In this document: in pieces, positions 32,934 through 41,147 of the stretch
Layout of the letters: every line of letters begins with the position of its first letter
How positions within the stretch are numbered: the stretch's first letter is position 1
Origin: JAANXG01 sp963731035
GTDB taxonomy: Bacteria; Pseudomonadota; Gammaproteobacteria; Arenicellales; JAANXG01
DNA length: 53,363 bases
Reading direction: 5' to 3'
Assembly: GCA_963731035.1 (NCBI GenBank)
Contig: CAVSUY010000020.1
Location: forward strand, 1 to 53,363
Program-made: the position numbers and the translations under genes
Notes under the pieces: generated by a model
The model's input: the letters and a program-made list of their open reading frames with translations, nothing else
Told to the model about the DNA's origin: nothing
The model's database searches: none

Positions 32934-33748
32934 GCACTCAGACTTCCAGCACTCCCACCGTCGACTCACCGCTCGAGGTGGATCGGCAGAAGATGCCCTA
33001 CGAGCTCGACGACGGGCTCGGCGTCCGCGGGCGCATCGGCCTCATCGTGCTCGCCACCGACCAGACCATCGAGCACGAGCTCCGCCAGATGCTCGACATC
33101 CCCGGGGTGGCCTTCTATGAGAGCCGCATCTACAACTCGGCGGAAATCACGCCACAAACGCTGGCGGACATGGAGGCGCGCATCGCCGAGGCCACGCGCC
33201 TGATCGTTCCGAACATCTCTCTGGACGTGGTGGCCTACGCCTGCACCTCGGGCGCCATGGTCATCGGCGAGGACAAGGTCCATGCGCGGATCCGCGAGGC
33301 GCGGCCCGGCATCGCCTGCACCACGCCCATGGAAGCGACCCTGGCCGCATTCCGAGCGCTCGGCGCCGAACGCATATGCCTGGTGGCGCCCTACGCCGAC
33401 GAGATTAATCGCTCCATGCGCCGTTACATCGTCGACAGCGGTTTCCAGGTGCCGATCATGGGCTCGTGGAACATCACCGACGACGGCAAGGTGGCGCGCT
33501 TGTCCGCCGATACCGTGCGCCGCGCGGCCGTGGAGCTCGCCGCCGGCACGGACGTGGACGCAGTGTTCGTGGCCTGCACCAGCATCCGGCTGGCGGAGTC
33601 GGTGGAATCGCTGGAGAGAGAGATCGGCAAGCCCGTTCTGTCCAGCAATCATGCCACCGCATGGCATTGCCTGCGGCTCGCGGGCTACGACGACGAGGTT
33701 TCCGGTTTCGGCAAGTTGTTCCGGACCGCCCTTGCCCGCGGCGCGTAG
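32930..33748 (+). CDS. Asp/Glu racemase-superfamily enzyme (maleate isomerase/arylmalonate decarboxylase type)
   Basis: A 272-residue protein with two pseudo-symmetric Rossmann-like domains, each with a catalytic cysteine: C105 (AYACTSGAMVIG) and C216 (VACTSIRLAE). This places it with maleate cis-trans isomerases and related decarboxylases rather than hydantoin racemases, although that distinction is not certain. The start overlaps the true end of the DadA-like gene (ATGA). Role in the amine pathway is unknown; a substrate- or product-acid isomerisation or racemisation would fit. Confidence 0.85.
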   Translation: MSTQTSSTPTVDSPLEVDRQKMPYELDDGLGVRGRIGLIVLATDQTIEHELRQMLDIPGVAFYESRIYNSAEITPQTLADMEARIAEATRLIVPNISLDVVAYACTSGAMVIGEDKVHARIREARPGIACTTPMEATLAAFRALGAERICLVAPYADEINRSMRRYIVDSGFQVPIMGSWNITDDGKVARLSADTVRRAAVELAAGTDVDAVFVACTSIRLAESVESLEREIGKPVLSSNHATAWHCLRLAGYDDEVSGFGKLFRTALARGA

Positions 33749-34058
33749 ACCCGCAAGACGGTGAACCCCGGATTGTAGGAGCGACTTCAGTCGCGATTGC
33801 CGGTCAAGGTACAACCGCCAACCTCGGCAATCGCGACTGAAGTCGCTCCTACAATCCGAGGGCGACGTATCGGATCACCGGTGCATGGACCTTCCCGGGG
33901 CGCTTCCCAGCGAAAGGGGCGAGAGGGTATGATCGCTGCCGGAAAGCGAGTCGGAAGCGGCGCCACGAGCCCGACCCGAAACCTGAATCCCGCACGGAAC
34001 CGGCAACCCGCGCGGCGCAAGTGCCGCCGAACAACAATCAGCGTTGAGGAGTGTATCC
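33749..34058. other. Gap between the BMC operon and the PatD/ABC operon
   Basis: A 310-bp stretch with no supported gene. It holds the long palindrome described separately and, at its 3' end, a GAGGAG ribosome binding site for the aldehyde dehydrogenase. A promoter for the second operon is expected here, but I see no clear -35/-10 pair. Confidence 0.4.
33769..33858. repeat. Perfect 34-bp inverted repeat (REP-like hairpin)
   Basis: The arms 33769-33802 and 33825-33858 are exact inverse complements around a 22-nt loop. The core GTAGGAGCGACTTCAGTCGC is a well-known type of dispersed palindrome in gammaproteobacteria (REP-like). Lying 20 bp after the last gene of the operon, it probably also protects or ends the transcript. 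Confidence 0.93.
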
Positions 34059-35507
34059 ATGCAAGGTGCAGGCGAATCCGCGCTCGAAAAGCGCATGCTG
34101 ATCGGCTCCACCTCGGTCGAAGGGCAGGGGGAAGCCGAGCAGATCCTGAGTCCCTTCAGCGGCGAGGTCATCGGCGAGATACCGGAAGCGTCACCTCAGC
34201 AAGTGGAAGAGGCCGTCGCTGCCGCACGCAAGGCTTTCCCATCCTGGTCGCGGCGCACACCGAGGGACCGTTCCGTGGCCCTCATGAAGCTGGCGGACCT
34301 GATCGAAGAACGGGCCGACGAGTTCGTCCGGCTCGAGTCCCTCAATTGCGGTAAGCCGGCCCATCTGGTTGCCGCCGAAGAGGTCCCGGGAACCGTCGAC
34401 GTCCTGCGGTTCTTCGCCGGCGCCGCGCGCTGCATGCAAGGCAGCGCCGCCGGTGAATACCTGGAAGGGTACACGTCGATGGTGCGCCGCGATCCCGTCG
34501 GCGTGGTGGCATCGATCGCGCCCTGGAACTATCCTCTCATGATGGCCGGCTGGAAGCTGGGACCGGCGCTGGCCGCGGGAAACACCGTTGTGCTCAAACC
34601 TTCCGAGCAGACGCCGCTCACGGCATTACTTCTGGCGCGACTGGTTGGGGATGCGCTTCCCGAGGGCGTCTTGAACATCATCACCGGACGCGGCGAGACC
34701 GTGGGCGACAAGCTGGTGAATCATCCCGGCGTGGACATGATCTCGCTGACCGGCGACGTCGCCACCGGCAGGAAAATCCTGACTGCCGCCTCGAAGGGCG
34801 TGAAGCGCACCCACCTGGAGCTTGGGGGCAAGGCCCCGGTGGTGGTTTTCGATGATGCGGACCTTGAAGCGGTTATCGACGGCCTGCGCACCTTCGGCTA
34901 TTTCAATGCCGGCCAGGACTGCACCGCCGCCTGTCGTGTCTACGCCGGCAAGAAGGTCTACGACAAGCTCGTCTCCGGACTGACCAGCGCCGTGTCCAGC
35001 ATCGCTTACGGGCAGCAAAGTGATGAAGCCAACGAGATTCCCCCGCTCATCTCCAAGTCCCAGCGCGAGCGCGTGGCCGGTTTCGTCGAGCGCGCCGCCG
35101 CTCTTGGTCATGTCGAGGTCACCACCGGCGGCAAGGTGGCCGGCGGCGGCGGGTATTTCTACGAGCCGACCGTAGTCGCCGGCGCCCGCCAGGAAGATGA
35201 GATCGTGCGGCGGGAAGTCTTCGGACCGGTCGTTTCGGTGACGCCGTTCGACGATGTCGACACCGCTGTGGCCTGGGCCAACGACTCAGACTATGGCCTG
35301 GCCTCGTCTGTCTGGAGCCAGGACGTGGGCCGTGCCATGGAGACGGCGGCTCGGTTGCGCTACGGCTGCACCTGGGTGAACTGTCATTTCATGCTTTGCA
35401 GCGAGATGCCGCACGGCGGCCTGAAGCAGTCCGGCTACGGCAAGGACATGTCGACATACTCGCTGGAAGACTACACGGCTGTCCGGCACGTGATGGTCAA
35501 GCTTTAG
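34059..35507 (+). CDS. PatD-like 4-aminobutyraldehyde (aminoaldehyde) dehydrogenase
   Basis: A 482-residue ALDH with catalytic C288 (NAGQDCTAAC), general base E254 (HLELGGKAP), and a C-terminus (YGCTWVNCHFMLCSEMPHGG, then SGYGKDMSTYSLEDYT) closely resembling E. coli PatD (YdcW), which oxidises 4-aminobutyraldehyde from putrescine to GABA. The following genes resemble YdcS/T/U/V, the same neighbourhood as in E. coli, which strengthens the call. The ATG at 34059 has a GAGGAG box. No putrescine aminotransferase is in view. Confidence 0.88.
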   Translation: MQGAGESALEKRMLIGSTSVEGQGEAEQILSPFSGEVIGEIPEASPQQVEEAVAAARKAFPSWSRRTPRDRSVALMKLADLIEERADEFVRLESLNCGKPAHLVAAEEVPGTVDVLRFFAGAARCMQGSAAGEYLEGYTSMVRRDPVGVVASIAPWNYPLMMAGWKLGPALAAGNTVVLKPSEQTPLTALLLARLVGDALPEGVLNIITGRGETVGDKLVNHPGVDMISLTGDVATGRKILTAASKGVKRTHLELGGKAPVVVFDDADLEAVIDGLRTFGYFNAGQDCTAACRVYAGKKVYDKLVSGLTSAVSSIAYGQQSDEANEIPPLISKSQRERVAGFVERAAALGHVEVTTGGKVAGGGGYFYEPTVVAGARQEDEIVRREVFGPVVSVTPFDDVDTAVAWANDSDYGLASSVWSQDVGRAMETAARLRYGCTWVNCHFMLCSEMPHGGLKQSGYGKDMSTYSLEDYTAVRHVMVKL

Positions 35508-35518
35508 TGAAGCCGGCG

Positions 35519-36607
35519 ATGGCCGACCGCGCTGCGGACGAGCCCGAACTGGAGGCGGCCCCCGTGCCGGGAAGCGCCCAGACCGATTCCATCGTCCGAC
35601 TGCGTGGCGTGCGCAAGGACTATGACGACACTGTGGCCGTGGCCCACCTCGATCTCGAGATTCGACGGGGTGAGTTTTTCACGCTGCTCGGTCCGTCCGG
35701 TTCCGGGAAGACCACCACGCTGCGTCTGATCGCCGGTTTCGAGCGTCCCACCCACGGCCATGTCGAGATAGACGGCATCGACGTCACCAGCCTGCCGCCC
35801 TATGACCGCGACATCAACACGATCTTCCAGGACTACGCGCTGTTTCCGCACATGACCGTAACCGAGAACCTCGCTTACGGCCTGAAGGCGAAGCGCGTGC
35901 CCCGGCAGGAGATACCAGGCCGCGTCGACGAGGCGCTGCGCACTGTGCGCCTTCAGAGCTACGGCGGACGCAACCCGGCCCAACTCTCCGGGGGCCAGCG
36001 CCAGCGCGTGGCCCTGGCCCGGGCGATCGTGAACCAGCCGCGTGTGCTGCTGCTGGACGAGCCGCTGGGCGCGCTGGATCTTAAGCTGCGCCAGGAGATG
36101 CAGCACGAGCTCAAACGCATCCAGCATGAGATCAACATCACGTTCCTGTATGTCACCCACGATCAGGAAGAAGCGCTGACCATGAGCGACCGCATCGCGG
36201 TGTTCAATGAAGGGCAGGTCGAGCAGACCGGCGAGCCGGTGGCGCTGTACGAGGAGCCGGCCACGGAGTTCGTTGCGAACTTCCTGGGCACATCGAACCT
36301 GATCGAGCGGGGCGGCCGCCGCCTCATGATCCGCCCCGAAAAGATCCGCCTGGGCGTTTTCGACCAGGCGGTGGACCGGATCTTCGACGAGTCGGACTGG
36401 CACATCGAAACCGGCAAGCTGCGCGAGATCGAGTTCGTAGGCATGTACTCGCGCTACCTCGTCGAGCTGAACGATGGTATCGAGGTGCTGGTCTACGAGC
36501 AGAATCTTTCCGGCTTTTCCGTCCGTGAGCGGGTCGCTCCCGGGCAAAACGTGCAACTGGCCTGGCGCCGCGACAGCGTCTATTCGCTGCCGGACCGGTC
36601 ACCCTGA
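35519..36607 (+). CDS. YdcT-like polyamine ABC transporter ATPase
   Basis: A 362-residue ATPase with Walker A GPSGSGKTTT, signature LSGGQRQRVALARAI, Walker B VLLLDEPLGALD and switch YVTHDQEEA, then a C-terminal TOBE-like domain. Start choice is open between ATG at 35519 and GTG at 35507, the latter overlapping the dehydrogenase stop (TAGTG). It is the energy-coupling subunit of the transporter completed by the genes at 36628, 37931 and 38866. Confidence 0.92.
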   Translation: MADRAADEPELEAAPVPGSAQTDSIVRLRGVRKDYDDTVAVAHLDLEIRRGEFFTLLGPSGSGKTTTLRLIAGFERPTHGHVEIDGIDVTSLPPYDRDINTIFQDYALFPHMTVTENLAYGLKAKRVPRQEIPGRVDEALRTVRLQSYGGRNPAQLSGGQRQRVALARAIVNQPRVLLLDEPLGALDLKLRQEMQHELKRIQHEINITFLYVTHDQEEALTMSDRIAVFNEGQVEQTGEPVALYEEPATEFVANFLGTSNLIERGGRRLMIRPEKIRLGVFDQAVDRIFDESDWHIETGKLREIEFVGMYSRYLVELNDGIEVLVYEQNLSGFSVRERVAPGQNVQLAWRRDSVYSLPDRSP

Positions 36608-36627
36608 AAGAGGAGGGGATAGCAACG

Positions 36628-37788
36628 ATGAACTCGAAACAAACCCGCCGTATCCGCAACACGCTGGCGTCCGGGGCCGCTGTCGCCCTGCTTGGCTTTG
36701 CCGCGCCGGGCTTCTCGGCCCCTGTCGCACCCCACTATCCGTCCAAGATTGGTGCGGGGGAAGGCCAGCTCAACATCGTCGCCTGGGAAGGCTACGCCCA
36801 GGACGACTGGGTCAAGCCCTTCGAAGAGAAGACCGGCTGCCAGGTGAACCGCAAGTACGCCGGATCCTCGGACGAGATGGTCGCCCTGATGCGCCAAGGC
36901 GGCGGCAGCGAGTATGACCTCGTGTCCGCCTCCGGCGACGCGTCGCTACGGCTGATCTATGGCGGAGACGTCCAGCCGATCAACGTCGACCTGATCCCGG
37001 ACTTCGCTAACTTCCTGGAACAGCTCAAGTCGCCGCCGCACAACACCATCAACGGCGTGCACTACGGTCTGTCGTACGAGTGGGGCCCGAACACGCTGCT
37101 GTACAACACCGAGAAAGTCAGCGGCAAGCCGGACAGCTGGAGCGCCATCTACAGCGACAAGTACAAGGGCAAGATCACCGTGCCCGACAATCCGATCCAG
37201 ATCGCGGACGCGGCACTGTACCTGATGGCGCAGAAGCCGGAGCTCGGCATCACGGATCCCTACGAGCTGACCCGCAAGCAGCTCGACGCCGTGGTCGTCC
37301 TTCTCAAGCAGCAGCGGGCCCTGATCAAGAAGTACTGGGCGCTCGCCTCCGACGAAATCGAGCTGTTCAAGAACGGCGACGTAGTCATCGGTGCGTCCTG
37401 GCCGTACCAGACCAACACCTTGCAGAACGACGGCGTACCGGTGGAGGACACCATTCCGAAGGAAGGGGCCACAGGCTGGGCGGACAGCTGGATGCTGTCG
37501 GAGAAATCGGAGCATGTGAACTGCGCGTACATGTTCATGAAGTACGTGTCCACACCCAGCGTGCAGGCGCAGCAAGCGCTGTATTTCGGCGAGACGCCGG
37601 CCAACAAGAATGCCTGCGAAGAGATGAACAAGATGGAGGCGGGCTCGTGCGAGAAGTGGCACCTGAACGCGCCGGCCTCGTACTTCAACCAGATCAAGTT
37701 CTGGAAAACGCCGCGCGCCGAATGCGGCGGCGGGGAGTGCACCGGCTACCAGGACTGGCTGCGCGCCTGGCAGGAGGTCAAGGGCTGA
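36628..37788 (+). CDS. YdcS-like polyamine ABC transporter substrate-binding protein
   Basis: A 386-residue periplasmic protein with a Sec signal peptide (about 1-32, ending PGFSA), then NIVAWEGYAQDDW and the segments SGDASLRLIYGG, YEWGPNTLLYN and GWADSWMLSEK that match E. coli YdcS. The ribosome binding site is GAGGAGGGG. It is a different clade from the Tat-exported binding protein at 19296, so the two transporters probably take different amines. Confidence 0.9.
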   Translation: MNSKQTRRIRNTLASGAAVALLGFAAPGFSAPVAPHYPSKIGAGEGQLNIVAWEGYAQDDWVKPFEEKTGCQVNRKYAGSSDEMVALMRQGGGSEYDLVSASGDASLRLIYGGDVQPINVDLIPDFANFLEQLKSPPHNTINGVHYGLSYEWGPNTLLYNTEKVSGKPDSWSAIYSDKYKGKITVPDNPIQIADAALYLMAQKPELGITDPYELTRKQLDAVVVLLKQQRALIKKYWALASDEIELFKNGDVVIGASWPYQTNTLQNDGVPVEDTIPKEGATGWADSWMLSEKSEHVNCAYMFMKYVSTPSVQAQQALYFGETPANKNACEEMNKMEAGSCEKWHLNAPASYFNQIKFWKTPRAECGGGECTGYQDWLRAWQEVKG

Positions 37789-37842
37789 GGATTCCCGCTC
37801 CCCGCATATCGGGCGTCAGCCCGACAAAGCGATCGAGAGAGC

Positions 37843-37876
37843 CGCGGCGCCTGCCATCACACGGGCAGGCGCCGCG
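37843..37876 (+). promoter_or_regulatory. 13-bp perfect hairpin inside the ABC operon
   Basis: CGCGGCGCCTGCC (37843-37855) and GGCAGGCGCCGCG (37864-37876) pair perfectly around an 8-nt loop, in the 142-bp gap between the binding-protein and permease genes. No T-tract follows. Such structures often protect upstream mRNA and lower expression of downstream permeases. The flanking TTCGCAATGACGGGG is a fragment of the dispersed repeat seen whole at 39770. Confidence 0.7.
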
Positions 37877-37930
37877 TGCATGCCTTCGCAATGACGGGGT
37901 GGTTGGGGGGCTGGCCGAGATCCTGAGCCC

Positions 37931-38854
37931 ATGAGTGCGTCTCAACTCGTGCACCAGGGAGACCGTCCCCCGATCGCGCAGGCGCTGCGCCGCTTCTCCG
38001 CGTTGCTGTGGCGCCGGCCCCGCGTCGCCGCAGCGATGCTGCTCGCACCGCCCATGGGCTGGTTCCTCCTGGTCTACGTGTCCGCCCTCGGCATCCTGTT
38101 CCTGTCGTCCTTCTGGCGCGTCGACGAGTTCACCGGCGAGATCATCCACAAATGGGGCCTGCACAACTTCGAAATTCTCGCCGCCAGCGAGACCTATCGC
38201 ACCATCGCGCTGCGCACTATCGGTATCGCGGCGGCGGTTACCATCACCGATATCATTTTGGCGTTCCCCTGTGCTTACTTCATGGTGCGCATCGCCGGTC
38301 CGCGCCTGCGCGCCACGCTGTTCGCCCTGGTGCTGCTGCCGCTCTGGTCCAGCTACATCGCTCGTGTTTACGCCTGGCGCCTCATCCTCGCCCACGATGG
38401 CGCGTTGAACTGGGCCCTGGAACAGTTCGGGCTGCCGCCGGCAAATATCGGTTTCACCAACACCGCCATGTGGATCGTGTTTTCCTACATCTGGCTGCCC
38501 TTTATGATCACGCCGATCTACGCCGCGATCGAACGCGTGCCGGGGTCGCTGTTCGAGGCCTCCCAGGATCTCGGGGCGCGCGGTTTCCGCACGTTCCGGA
38601 AGGTGACCCTGCCGCTGGTCGTGCCCGGCGTGATCGCAGGCTCGATCTTCACCTTTTCCCTGACCCTGGGTGACTACATCACGCCCATCCTGGTGGGTGG
38701 GCCCGGCTCGTCCTTCATTGGCAACGTGGTGTATTCCAACGTCGGCATTGCGAACAACGTGCCGTTCGCCGCCGCCTTTGCCACCATCCCTGCCATCGTT
38801 ATGGTGATCTACCTGCTGACGGCGCGGCGTCTGGGCGCCTTCGAGATGATGTAG
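37931..38854 (+). CDS. YdcU-like polyamine ABC transporter permease
   Basis: A 307-residue inner-membrane protein: a charged cytoplasmic N-terminus (1-36), about six hydrophobic segments and an EAA-type loop (FEASQDLGARGFRTFRKVTLPLVVPGV). It pairs with the permease at 38866. Confidence 0.92.
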   Translation: MSASQLVHQGDRPPIAQALRRFSALLWRRPRVAAAMLLAPPMGWFLLVYVSALGILFLSSFWRVDEFTGEIIHKWGLHNFEILAASETYRTIALRTIGIAAAVTITDIILAFPCAYFMVRIAGPRLRATLFALVLLPLWSSYIARVYAWRLILAHDGALNWALEQFGLPPANIGFTNTAMWIVFSYIWLPFMITPIYAAIERVPGSLFEASQDLGARGFRTFRKVTLPLVVPGVIAGSIFTFSLTLGDYITPILVGGPGSSFIGNVVYSNVGIANNVPFAAAFATIPAIVMVIYLLTARRLGAFEMM

Positions 38855-38865
38855 GGGGCACAGGA

Positions 38866-39663
38866 GTGGAAAGCACCGCAACCAAATGGGCTCTCGGGAT
38901 CTGGACCGCACTGGTGGTCGCGTTCCTGTTCATTCCGATCGGCATCATCATCGTCTACGCGTTCAATACGTCGAATATCCAGAGCTGGCCGATCGCCGGC
39001 TTCTCCCTCAAGTGGTTTCCCTCGGCCTGGGCCAACGAAGAGATCCGCGAGGCCTTGTGGCTTTCGATCAAGGCGGCGCTGCTCGCTACGTCCATCGCCG
39101 TGCTGTTGGGCTCGGCGGCGGCCTTCGCGGTCCACCGCTTCAGGTTCTTCGGGCGGGAAACGGTCTCCTTCGTTGTCGTGCTGCCCATCGCACTGCCCGG
39201 GGTCATCACCGGCATCGCTCTGAACTCGTTCTTCGGTTTCTGGAGCATAGGTCTTTCGTACTGGACTATCGTCATCGGCCACGCGACCTTCTGCATCGTT
39301 ATCGTCTATAACAACGTCATCGCCCGCCTGCGTCGCATTTCGGGCTCGCTTCGCGAAGCGAGCATGGACCTGGGCGCGGACACTTTTCTTACCTTCCGGC
39401 GAGTGACTCTGCCCATGCTGTCGACCGCTTTGATCTCCGGCGCACTGCTGGCCTTCGCGCTGTCGCTGGACGAGGTTATCGTCACCACCTTCACCGCCGG
39501 CGCCCAGAATACCCTCCCGCTGTGGATCTTCGGCGCCATCCGCCTGGGTCAGCGCCTGCCGGAGGTCAATGTTGTCGTCTCCGCCGTGATGTTGGTGACC
39601 CTGGTGCCCGTGCTCTTGTCCTACCGGATCATGAACCGTTCTCCCGCGGACACGGGTAAGTAG
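38866..39663 (+). CDS. YdcV-like polyamine ABC transporter permease
   Basis: A 265-residue inner-membrane permease with six hydrophobic segments and an EAA loop (LREASMDLGADTFLTFRRVTLP). The GTG start at 38866 is just after AGGGGGCACAGGA. It is the last gene of the PatD/ABC operon; dispersed repeats follow. Confidence 0.92.
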   Translation: MESTATKWALGIWTALVVAFLFIPIGIIIVYAFNTSNIQSWPIAGFSLKWFPSAWANEEIREALWLSIKAALLATSIAVLLGSAAAFAVHRFRFFGRETVSFVVVLPIALPGVITGIALNSFFGFWSIGLSYWTIVIGHATFCIVIVYNNVIARLRRISGSLREASMDLGADTFLTFRRVTLPMLSTALISGALLAFALSLDEVIVTTFTAGAQNTLPLWIFGAIRLGQRLPEVNVVVSAVMLVTLVPVLLSYRIMNRSPADTGK

Positions 39664-39933
39664 CACACCCACTCTTGCCGGCGTGACTCTTCCGTGCGGG
39701 AGAAGGGCGGGTGAGGGCCGTGTTGCCGGCGTTGCCCGAGCCGCGATCGCCTCGGAACGCCGTCCAAACCGTCATTGCGAGGAGCAAAGCGACGCAGCAA
39801 TCCGGGGCGGTCTGAATTGCCGCGGCCGTTCGGGTCTCGCAATGACGAGGGCTGATGCCGCTGCGTGGTGACTCCGGCCGCGAATTGGCGGGTTGTCCCG
39901 CTCCAATGCATGCTCTTCGCGGACTGTGACTCA
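39664..39933. repeat. Intergenic cluster of dispersed repeats
   Basis: This 270-bp gap has no gene but two repeat types. At about 39678-39717 is a decayed GGGAGAAGGGCGGGTGAGGG element related to those at 2366 and 52755. At 39770-39847 is a palindromic unit whose ends are CGTCATTGCGAG (39770-39781) and CTCGCAATGACG (39836-39847), the well-known GTCATTGCGAGG-type repeat of many bacterial genomes. They mark the border between intact catabolic operons and the disturbed region that follows. Confidence 0.8.
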
Positions 39934-40110
39934 ATGGATAGGTCGCTGGATGCCTTGTTCGTGAATTCGAACTCGTCGGAGAAGACATATCAGGCGCTGG
40001 TCGCGGACTATTCGGAAATCGAGCCGCCGACCTGGGCCTTGTTGCTGGCCGGGTCCTGTCGGTCCAGCGGCTTCGGCGTGGGAATCCTGGACTGTGACGC
40101 CGAGCGCCTT
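39934..40110 (+). pseudogene. N-terminal fragment of a cobalamin-binding radical-SAM protein
   Basis: From the ATG at 39934 the frame reads MDRSLDALFVNSNSSEKTYQ and EIEPPTWALLLAGSCR, ending GILDCDAERL, the typical first 59 residues of B12-binding-domain radical-SAM proteins. Similarity stops abruptly at about 40110, where the text becomes the antisense of an ABC ATPase gene, and the frame ends at 40287. The rest of the B12 domain and the entire radical-SAM domain are missing. It is a truncation left by recombination or deletion. Confidence 0.65.
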
Positions 40111-40635
40111 GAACACCTTTCGCAGGAGAACGGCTGGATCGTCAGCGGAATTCTCCTTCCGGAGCTTTTTGCAGCAATTCAGGAAACCGATCTGCACCTC
40201 CGCGTCGAGCTCGCTATACGTCTCGTAAGCGCACAGTATCTCGCCGGGGTCACCTTCGGCGATCGACTCGCCGCGCTCGATCCATAGAACGCGGCTCGTC
40301 AGCTCACGAATCGATTCGGCGTCGTGGGAGACCAGGACCATGGACTTGTCGGCAGTCAGCTTGTGTGCCAGCGCCCCGCGGGACTTGCGCTGGAACTCGG
40401 AATCGCCAACGCCGAGCATCTTGTCGATGAGCAGGATATCGGGCTCCGGTTGAGCTGCCACGGAAAACCACAGCCTGGCGCGCATGCCCGTGGAGTAGGT
40501 GTGGAGAGGATAGTCGATGACCTCCTCCAGCTCGGCGAAGGCGATGATTTCGTCCAGGCGTGCCTCCACCTGCCGGCGACGGAACCCCGGCAACCGGCCG
40601 CTGACGATGGCATTGTCCCGTTCGCAATGCATCGA
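40110..40635 (-). pseudogene. Truncated Wzt-like polysaccharide-export ABC ATPase
   Basis: On the minus strand the frame contains the core of a Wzt/RfbB-type ATPase: VEARLDEIIAFAELEEVID, the signature region YSTGMRARLWFSVAA, Walker B DILLIDKMLGVGD and the switch LVSHDAESI. Walker A and the entire N-terminal third are missing, and the catalytic glutamate after Walker B is Lys. Two independent losses show this is not a functional ATPase. It abuts the radical-SAM fragment on one side and a Wzm fragment on the other. Confidence 0.85.
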
Positions 40636-40651
40636 ACCGGGCCCGCTCGAG

Positions 40652-40879
40652 AAAGCCCGTGCCGTAGATCCACAAAAAGACCAGTAGCAGCGCGAACACG
40701 AACGCGAACTTGACTGCGTCCATCGTGATCTCGACCGCCGGAAAGATTTCCTTGGGAAGATCTATCTGACACATGACCTGCCCGTTGCCGTGAATGGTGC
40801 GCATGCCATGGGAAATGGAATTGCCGAACCACTCCCAGGTCACCAAGCCCACGAGCAGGAAAGGAACAAAATTCTCCAT
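40652..40879 (-). pseudogene. Fragment of a Wzm-like polysaccharide-export permease
   Basis: About 76 residues from the middle of an ABC-2 permease: VPFLLVGLVTWEWFGNSIS, then GNGQVMCQIDLPKEIFPAVE and a hydrophobic helix ending FLWIYGTGF. Both ends are missing; the upstream text lacks membrane segments, and the downstream part is directly joined in another frame to the Wzt fragment. The order permease-ATPase is kept, so a single internal deletion plus flanking losses explains it. Confidence 0.8.
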
Positions 40880-41147
40880 CGGGCGGGGCGGGCTCGTGCC
40901 GCACCACCGAGGATACGACACGGGCAATGGATGCGCTCGCTGAGTCATTGGGCGTCCGGTAGGCGCCGGATCATCGGGTTGCCTCGCCGACGGCTCCTGA
41001 CCCCAAAATCTATGCATATAGGGCGTCAGTTCTAATCAGCGATGCGCTATCCTACCCGCCTGTTTCGGGGGAGACCCAGCAAAGGATGCCGGATTTGTCT
41101 TGAGAGGTCGCTTGTCGTCGCCTTAACCTTGTTATATTTCTCAGAAC

